Assembly (NCBI GenBank): GCA_965659685.1
Contig: CBFHXB010000005.1
Span: forward strand, 41,554 to 105,553
Direction of reading: 5' to 3'
Source of the DNA: MGIIa-L3 sp11892u
GTDB taxonomy: Archaea; Thermoplasmatota; Poseidoniia; Poseidoniales; Poseidoniaceae
Length of the DNA stretch: 64,000 nucleotides
Shown: in pieces, positions 25,801 to 34,800 of the stretch
How positions within the stretch are numbered: position 1 is the first letter of the stretch
How the letters are laid out: every line of letters starts with the position of its first letter
Notes under the pieces: generated by a model
Database searches by the model: none
The model's input: only the letters and a program-made list of their open reading frames with translations
What the model was told of the DNA's origin: nothing
Translations under genes and position numbers: made by a program

Positions 25801-28800
25801 ATGCGTAGAGGTCGTTGCTTGCGTCCGACTCGGCCCAGTACACGAAGTCTGCTTCAAAGGGCAGGTCGTGAGCACCGGTTGCGCCGTAATCGTAGCCCTC
25901 ATCGGAGCCGCCACCGGCGACGTCGAAGTAGAGCAAGAGGTCCGAGGTGGACAGGTCGAGACCGTCAATGGCCACGTACAGGTCGTCGTTCTCCGTGTAG
26001 GTCACGTAGAAGTTCTCGGTCAGCTCACCAGGCATCGCGTCGTCGGAGGGGTTCAGCGAGGAACCGATCCAGTCGGAGTTGTCGCCGTCAACGGCCATCG
26101 CGTCGGACTGGAAGTCCGGCGAAATGTACGCCGCTCGGAGGCCGTCGGTGCTCACGATGGAGACGCCGACTTCGGCGGTGACGGGTGCACTCAGGTGCTG
26201 TGCGTTGATGTCGAGGAGGTTGGCCTCGTCGATCATCGTGCCTGCGGGCACGACAAGTTGGGACGGGGTCAGGTCCTGGCCGATGGAGGTCAACATCGCT
26301 CCTTGGTCCAGCTCGATTTGTGTCGAAACACCAGACATCCACGTGAGGTTCTCGACCTTGCCGACCGAGTCAGACACGTAGATGGCGTACTCTGCGTTCA
26401 CGTCACCCATGTTGTAGCGGAAGTCCGTGTTGTACACGTCCATACCTTGCTCACCATCGAGGTTCATGCAGTACATGATCGCATCACCGCTGTCTTCCAA
26501 CAAGAGGCCGACGCCGTTGGCGCCGCCGTCGAAGTCGGCGTAGTTGACCATCAACTGCGTGTCGTAGGCCCAAACACCTTCGCTCAAGCCAGCAATGGAC
26601 GCGTTGTCCGTGATGGTCAATGCACCACCGTCGGCTTCAACACCGGTGTCGAATCCGGAAATCGTCGTACCGCTCAGGGTCACGCTGTCACCGCTGGTCG
26701 TGACGAAGCCAGAGGTTGCGGTCTGGCTGCCACCGGTGAGTTCAGAGTTCTCGTCGACCACATCGCAGCCGTCGGTGAGCACCGCGTCGCTGTTCACGGC
26801 GACAAGGTTGTCTGCCATGTTGATCCCCGTTCCCGTGCAGTCCTCAACGAGGATACCCGTGGTGGTGATGATGGTGGACGTCGGCGACATCGAGATGTCG
26901 TTGCCGCTGATCACTGGTCCAGTGACTCCGCTGACTGCGGACGTGTAGTACGCGTTCAGCGTGATGCCACCGTCGCCCCAGCTGTCAGAGACGGCGATGG
27001 TGTATGAACCAGCGTCTGTGTAGGTCGTCAGCGGGTTGTAAGCCGTGTTGGATCCAAACGTGTAGGTGCTCCAGCTGTCCTTCGTGCCGTCGGGCTTGGT
27101 GATCTCGAGGGAGATTTCGTAGCCCCAGCTGTCGGTTGAAATGTCGATGACGAGCGTCGAACCGTTGCCGGCGAAGTTGAAGGTGCAGGTGTCACCGTAG
27201 CCGTAATTGCCGCTGATTTCACAGAGGTCCGTGGTCGTACCGACCGGCTGCGATGCTTCAGACATGAGGATACCCGTGTCGGAGTCAACAATGGTGTTGT
27301 CCATCACGTCACCGTAACCACCGTTTGCATAGATGCCGGCTGAATCCGAACCAGGTCCGGTGATGTCGTTGCCAGACACCTCGAAGCCCTTGATGTCGTT
27401 CAGGTAAATTCCGTCCTCAGAGAAACCGCGGATGGTGTTGCCTGAAATCGTCAGTTCTTCGATGGTGCCGTCCCATGCGGAGATGGCAGAATCATCCCCA
27501 CCCGTGTTGTTCAGCACGTTGTTGAGCACCATGGCTCCCTCAACGTTTGCGTTGGGGTAGAACCGGATGTCGGAGATTTCACCGCCGTCTTCGAACACGT
27601 TGTCCTGGATGGTGATGTTGTCAGCACCGATTTCGTAGCTATTGTGGCTCCAGTAGTATGGAGATCGCAGCAGCTCAATGCCCACCGCACAATCGTTGAA
27701 CGTGTTGTTCTCGATGATGTTGCCTTCGCCACCGTAGATGCGCATGCACATGTCTTGAACGTTGATCGCGTTGTTCAGCGGGGACCAGCCCTTGTAGTGG
27801 GTGATGGTCGAGTTCCGGATGTTGAAGTAGTCGAGTTCGTACTCGTTGTAGTATCCGTACCCGACCGAGGCGATGATGGACGAAACGCCGTTGAACTCGG
27901 TGTTGTTGACGTCCACGTTCATCGAGTAGTATTGGTAACCGAAATCAACGCCGGAGAGCTCTCCATCGTCGTTCACTGCCATACCGATGACTGCACTGTC
28001 GTGCATGTACACGTTCACTTCCTCGTTGTACCGGGGGTTCATCCGGCTGTAGTCACCGAATGCAAGGGAAGCGGTCCAAACAAGCTTGGTGCCGTTCCAG
28101 TTGTAGGTGCCACCGTCGAGGAACCAGGACGGTGCGTCGATCATCACATCGTCGCCCGTGAAATCGCTTCCGTCGACCGAACCGTAGTAGTAACCGTGCT
28201 CCTCAAGGCCGTTGCTGAAGGTGCGGGAACTCCCCGTGGACGACCAGCCATTTGCACAGCGATCGATTTGGTTGTAACTCGTGGACAAGAAATACATGCA
28301 CACACGGTGGTCGAATTCGTCAACGAGTTCGACGGTTTGCGCGTTTCCACTGTTGTCCGTGAGGGTCAAGCCAGATTCCACGTAGCGGAAGTCAGCGTTG
28401 TTGTCGCTGCTCGAGGTCCAGTAGTAGTCCACTTCAGCGACGGACGACACCGTGTAACCGTTGAGGTCCTGGGCGTGCGAGCCGTCTGCGTCCACGATGA
28501 TGGACGTGAAGGTCAGCTCTTCTGCAACACCCGTTGTATCCGTGGTTCCGGAGGAAGCCGTTGCACCCGCCGAATTGCGGAGGACAACAACCACGTCAGA
28601 CACGCCGGTAGCACCAGACCCTTGATCTGCGGTCATGGTCACGTCGAGGTGACGCATTCGGTTGAATTCACCAGATCCGGTCACGTCCACACTGGACGGG
28701 GTCACCGATCCTTCGATGTAATCGACCACGGAGGATCCGCTGATCTTGAAGTCGTTCGCGGTGCTTCCCATCGTCGAATCGACGAAGGTGAAGCCACCGC

Positions 28801-31800
28801 TTCCTGCAAGATCGAATCCAACGTTGTTCCCGGTGAAGTCGACCGTGTCGTACGACAGGTCCTTCGTCGTGCTTGGTCCGAACTTCATGGCAGCACCGGC
28901 GCTGTTGGTCACGGTACCGGTAAAGTCGCCGCCAAAGTCCTTGACGTAATACATACCAGCGACCGTCTGCGAATCCAGGTCCATGTTGGTGAGGTCCATG
29001 CTTCCGGCTGCACCGTTGGCGACGAGAACACCGTAATCGCCACCGTTGACGGTCACGTCATCGGCACTTGCCATGGTGGAGCCCGTCACGATGATTCCAG
29101 CATCGTTGGGGCTGTTGATCTCGACGGTATCGAGGTGACCGGCAGCGAAGTCGCCACCGATTTCCACACCTGTATCGGCGCCGTTGATGGTGCCGTCCTT
29201 GAACAAGGGCGTGCCGGACTCACGCTTGTAGTCACCAAGGTCGGAGGGATCGTTGCCGCTGCGGGCCACGAACTCGTATCGGTCCTGGTAGTTGTTTGCG
29301 CGGTTGTGGAGCACGTCGATGTACAGCGTTGCACTGGTCAGGTTGCTGGCCGAAATGTCCACGATTGGGAAGGTCACTCGAGCACCTTGTCCGCTGTTCA
29401 TGTAGTACGAGTAGGCGTAATCCAAGCAGACGTTGTAGTTGTAGGTACCAACGAGTCCCTCAGGAGGAGCCATCACGCCGGTCCATCCCTGCCACGAGTA
29501 GGTGCCGAAGCCCCAGTAGTGGTAGGGATAGTACGCGTAGGATCCGGTGGGGGTCACGCCCTCGATGCTCTCCCAATCAAACCCGAACTGAGCGGGCTTG
29601 TTGTAGTAGTTCGGGTAGCTTCCGCTGTTGCCGGTAAAGTACCAGTAGACACCGGTCTGGCCGTAGCCGTAGTAACCCGTGGTCCCAACGCGGTTGGGCC
29701 CGTAGTCAATGCCGTAGTAGTTGCAGTCCCACTGGGGAACACCACCTGCGCCACCTTGGTAGGTGCCGACATCGCCAACGCCCTCGTTCGGATCGTTTGC
29801 GCTGTATGGGTAGTACCCAGTGTCACCTTCGCTGATGTTCCAAGAGTTGCCGTTGTTGTCGGTCAGCTCAACGCGGAGTCGGTCGGTGATGAAGTAGTAC
29901 TTGCCCGTGTTGAAGTTGTAGGTCGGGTGAGCGTTTCCACCGGCGTAGATGGAGTTGGCTCCAACCTGGAGGTAGTCGCTGTTTCCGACGAAAGACGAGA
30001 GGTCGATGTCGTAGGTGTGCCATCCACGCGTCATACCAGAAAGGCTGGGCGAACGGTAGATTGTGGGCAGGCTCATGCCACCTTCCATGTCCAAACCAAC
30101 CGTGTTGTCGGTGGACGTGAACCCATCAATCTGAGGGGCGGCGTTCTTGGACATGATGCCCACTGCACCGTTCTTGACGACGATGTTGTCGATGGAGGCC
30201 GAAGAACCTTCGATCCAAAGAACGGTTCCGGTGTTGCCGGTGTTGATGATGGTCGAGGCGCTGATGCTGACGCTTCCGCGGTCAATCTTGACCGTGGCCA
30301 TGTCGTCACTCGAGGCTTGCGCGCCATAGACTTCAGCAGATTCAGACAGCACGAGAGCACCGTCGCTTCCGATGTACAAAGCCGACATCGTCGTCGAATC
30401 TTGGTGCAGGTCCTTCAGGATGCCACCGGCCACAGAGAGTGTTCCGTCAGCGACGTCCAATCGGACGCCGTACGACGAACTCTGAGCCTTGATGGTGCCC
30501 TTGCCGCCGGTGTCGGTCGAGACGTTCACCAGGAGCGTACCACCGTTGCTGATGGTCAGCACCGGGCTGTTGGTCGCGGTAGCGTCAACGGTCATCACGG
30601 ATCCCATCATCACGAGGGTGCAGCCGTCGATGTCCAAATCAGCGGAAAGCGTCATTGGGAAACTGTCGAAGACGTACACGCCTGGGCTCGATTCAGCACC
30701 TTGGAAGGTCTGGTTGTTGGACATCCAGTTGCAATCCATGTTGGGCTGGTCGAAATTGATCGGTGCGGGCTGCAAGAGCAACTCGATGGAGTCACCGTAG
30801 CCAAAGCCGCCCGAGGGGTACCAAGCAGACGTCAGCAGGGTCTCGTTCTGACCGGCAGCGCCCCACCCAAAGAGGGTGTGGTCGTTGTAGGTGTTGGAGT
30901 CTGAGTCCCCAGAGATGACCCATGCTTCTGCCGTTCCCGTCGAGTCGGTCACCGAGGTGCCGATCTCAAAGAGAGGCGTAGCAGGTGAGGACGACGTGTC
31001 CATCACCGTGGTGCGAACGCTGTGACCGGACTTGTAGACCTTGGTCACGACGCTGTTCACCAGCGCTTCACGGTAGAGCGACACTTGTGCAAGTCCACCG
31101 TACCAGACGGTTGCGGACGACGAAACGTCGACCGAACAATCGCCCGTGCCACCATTGGAGTCTGCACAGTCTGCAGCCCCGGTGCCGTCGTCGTAGGAAA
31201 CGTCGATGAGGACGATGTCGCTGTTGGACGACGCCTTGGCCACGTAGTTGCTGCTTCCATCGATGTCGCTTGAGGTCACGTCCACAGACACCAAGGTGAT
31301 GTGGGAGTTACGACCGTACACGGCGTCAACCGACGAGTCATCGTGGTCGATGCTCGAACCTTGTTCCATCACAATCGTGTTGGTGGCCGAGGTCGAGAAG
31401 CTGTAGAGGCGGCTGATGTCAGCGTTCGTCAAGATGAGGCTCCACGCGCCGCCGTTGATGGTGAGGTCCCCGATGTCGAGGTTCTTCCATGTCTCGGTGT
31501 CGGTGTGGGTCGTGGTTCCGGAGATGGACACGTCGCCCGCCGTGATGTCCTCAAAGACGCTGAAGTGGATGCGCTGCATGGTGATGTCACCAGCTTCAAC
31601 GTTCGTCATGACGGCGTTGTCACCGAGCGGACCAACCGCAGAGGATCCAGCACCGTTGGGGAACATCGACACGTCGGCGCTTCCGAAGTCAACGTCTTCC
31701 ATGTAGATGCTCGACACAGCGTTGATGGCGCTGCTGGCATAACCAGGGACGCTGACGTTGAACAGGTGCACATCGGCATCGACGCCGTGCAAGGCGTCAA

Positions 31801-34800
31801 TGGCGACACCGGTTTGACTGGCCGAGTTGCTGACGCTCACGTTGCTCATGGTCACGTCTTGGAGATCGACATCGACGAAGTTCACGTAGGAGTTCGTCAC
31901 GGTGACGTTCTCCAAGAACAGGCTACCTGCGGTTGAACCGGGGTAGTTGACGATGGCACCGCCCGAGGACTGACCGTTGGTGTTGCAGCTCTTCAGGGAA
32001 CCTTCGCGCAGGATGGCGACGGTGTCTTCAGCGAAGTTGAAACACGCGTTGTCAGCACCGTCGACGGCGAAGTTCGTCATTTCGACGACCGTGCCTTGTC
32101 CAGAGCCGTGCTTGAACGCCGCACCGACGTTGGTGAACGTCACGTCGTTCATCGTGAAGTTGCCCACGTTGGCGTTGGTGCTCGGGGAACTGCCGTGGCG
32201 GCTGCCCGCAGAGATCGCGGCATCGCTGGTGTTGGCGAAGTCAACGAATGAGAACTCATGACGGTCGTCTGTACCCGAGGAGCACGCAGCGGTGAACGCC
32301 ATGCCCTTCCACTCGGAGCCAGCTTGACCCTCGAAGCGAACGTGGTTCGCTTCGTTGCCGTTGATCTTCATCTCGTCGCAACTGCCGTCAAAGGAGATTC
32401 CCTTGCCAGAGGCCACCTGGACCACAACGCCTGGCTCGATGGTGAGGTCGGCGGAGATGGACAGGTAGTCGTTGGTCGGGTTGATGCGAATCGGGCTGTC
32501 ATCGATGTCCCACGTGGTGTCCGTGGTGATGTCAGCATCGACGTCCGTTCCCTTGCCGTCGTACGGCATGGTGCGGTAGCGGACGCTGCAGTCGATGGCG
32601 GTGTTGTCGTAGCAGTAGTAGGAGGTGTAGTAGCCCCACCATGGAGCGATGGTACCAGGTCGAGAGGCCGAGTTGCCGGAGTACGGCATGGTCGGGAAGT
32701 TGCTGCTCCACGTCGAAACACCGCGTTCAAGGCTGGTTGCACCGTTGTCGATGAAGTACATGTAGCCCTGGCGACCAAGGCGGATGCGGTCGTTCGAGTC
32801 CGTCCCTTCGTAGAGGGTACCGAAGTACTCGAACTCGAAGTCATCGGGCATGTCGATGTTGGCGTTGCAGCTGTTCTTGTACGTGTTCCAGTACCAGCTG
32901 TAGGCACAGTAGTAGCCGAACGGGGTACCGCTGCTGCTGCCGCTGATGGCCGTGTCGTAGTTCTTGATTTCCGTCAAACCGGGTGCGAAGGACTCGTGAC
33001 CGTACGAGGTGGACGAGGTGTGCATCCGGTAGTTGGACGTGAATGGGTTGGATCCGTAGAGCCACCCGCTTCCCTTCTGAAGGTTCTCGCCCTTGGCGCG
33101 GGTCGTGTCTTGGTACCCCGTGGTGGAGTAATCGACGTAGACTTGGCAACCGGTGTCGTACTTGAACTCAAACTCGTTCGTGACGTCGTAGAAGACCACC
33201 TGGTAGGTGCACAGGTACGAACTGGTGTACCCCATGTCGTGCCATTCAACAATGAACATCTTGTTGGGGTCACCGACCTCGAATGAGGAGGCCGTGGTCT
33301 GCACGGAGTTGGGCGTCGTAACGTCCTGTGAAACGTCCTCGGCGGTGATGTAGTACTCAACGTAATCCGAGGTGTTCAGGTTGTCGATGTCAGCCGACCA
33401 GTCGCAAGCAGACATCACACATTGTGCGGCGGTCTTGCCAACAGGGGAGAGAACCGTCGATTGTGTCGTTCCGTTGTTCACGCTGTAGTAGAGGGTTGGA
33501 CCCGTGCCGGCCGAGGTGCTCACGTTGAGACCTGCAGGCGGGGAGCCTCCGTCCACGATGTTGGCCGTGACCGTTCGCTTCTGAGCGTAGGAGTCGGCCA
33601 ATGCAGTGTGGGTGACCGTCGGTGCAAAGGTGTCGGGCTCAGGTGCGATCTTCATCACGTCATAGGAAACCCCTCCAGAGGTCGCCATGACGCCGTAGTA
33701 ACCGCTTCCGAGAGCGAAACCGTTCCACTTGTAGTTCGCGTTGTAGACGTAGTAGTAGCCGGAGGAACAGCTGGGGCTACCGGAGGAGGAACGCAAGAAG
33801 TGCGTCCAGCCGTTGGTTCCGGAGCACACCACGTTCTGGCCGGTGCTGGAATACGTCGCGTTCCAACTGTAACCTGCGAAGTCACCGGTGATGTCACCGG
33901 GAACAACGTAGCGGTAGGCTTGGGTGTAGCCGTAGCTGGACACTTGGGAAGCGCTGCTTCCGCCAGCGAGAGGCTCGTCGATGCCGGTTTCGTCGCCAAT
34001 ACCCACCATCGCGAATTCGTCGCCGTCCCAGAGGAAGACGAGGTTCATTCCAGGGCCGTCATCGGCGGAGATGCTGAGGAAACCGCCGTTGTCGTCGTCA
34101 AGGTAGACCTTACCGGGGCTCGAGCCGCCGGTGTTGTACGAGGAGCTCGCGGGGTAAGTGGAGGTTTGCCACTGAACGACCCAGTTGTTGTAGAAGTAGT
34201 TTTGAGACGAACTTCCGCTGTAGAAACAGCTCGAAGAACCGGTACCACAGTCCGACGTGTCGAACTCAAAGTAGTACTCGTCGCTTTGATCGAAGTAGGT
34301 CATCTGGCGGTCGAAGTTCTTCGCAGGAGTTCGCGAATTGTAAGCACTCACATCGGTCGTCAACTGAACGAACTTCTTGTCGTCGCCCGCGTTGTCCACG
34401 TCGTCGACAAAGAACCAGTATGGCGTGGGCGTGGTTTGGGTTCCCGTCAAGGCAGGCAAGGTGCCTTCGTTGGGGTCCGAAGCGCCAGTGCTGTCCACGT
34501 TCATGTCTTGGAAGGACCAGTAGTACGTCACGTATTCGCCGGCCGTGATGTCCGAGGTCTGAGCCTTGAACTGGCACTCGGTGGCCGTGGTTCCACAGGA
34601 GCCGATGGTGGTGGCTGCGACCGTGGTGTAGGTGCCGTTGTCGATCGCGTAGTGAAGCGACGGAGCGTTTCCAGAGGTGGTGTCGATGCCCGAGTTGTCA
34701 AACAGCTCGATGAAGAAGGTGCGCTCACCCTCAATATACGAGGTGATGCCGTCGTACTCACCGAAGGTGGGGGTCGGAGCGTCGGCGTCGGTGCCGCCAG

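Noticed and set aside
22598..27007. A 1469-codon plus-strand open frame
   Set aside because: It is antisense to the giant surface gene and in codon register with it. Its product is a His/Val/Arg-rich mixture without domains, the result of high GC content on the reverse strand.
27644..30904. A 1086-codon plus-strand open frame
   Set aside because: Same situation: an antisense shadow of the giant gene, with no signal peptide, motif or family character.
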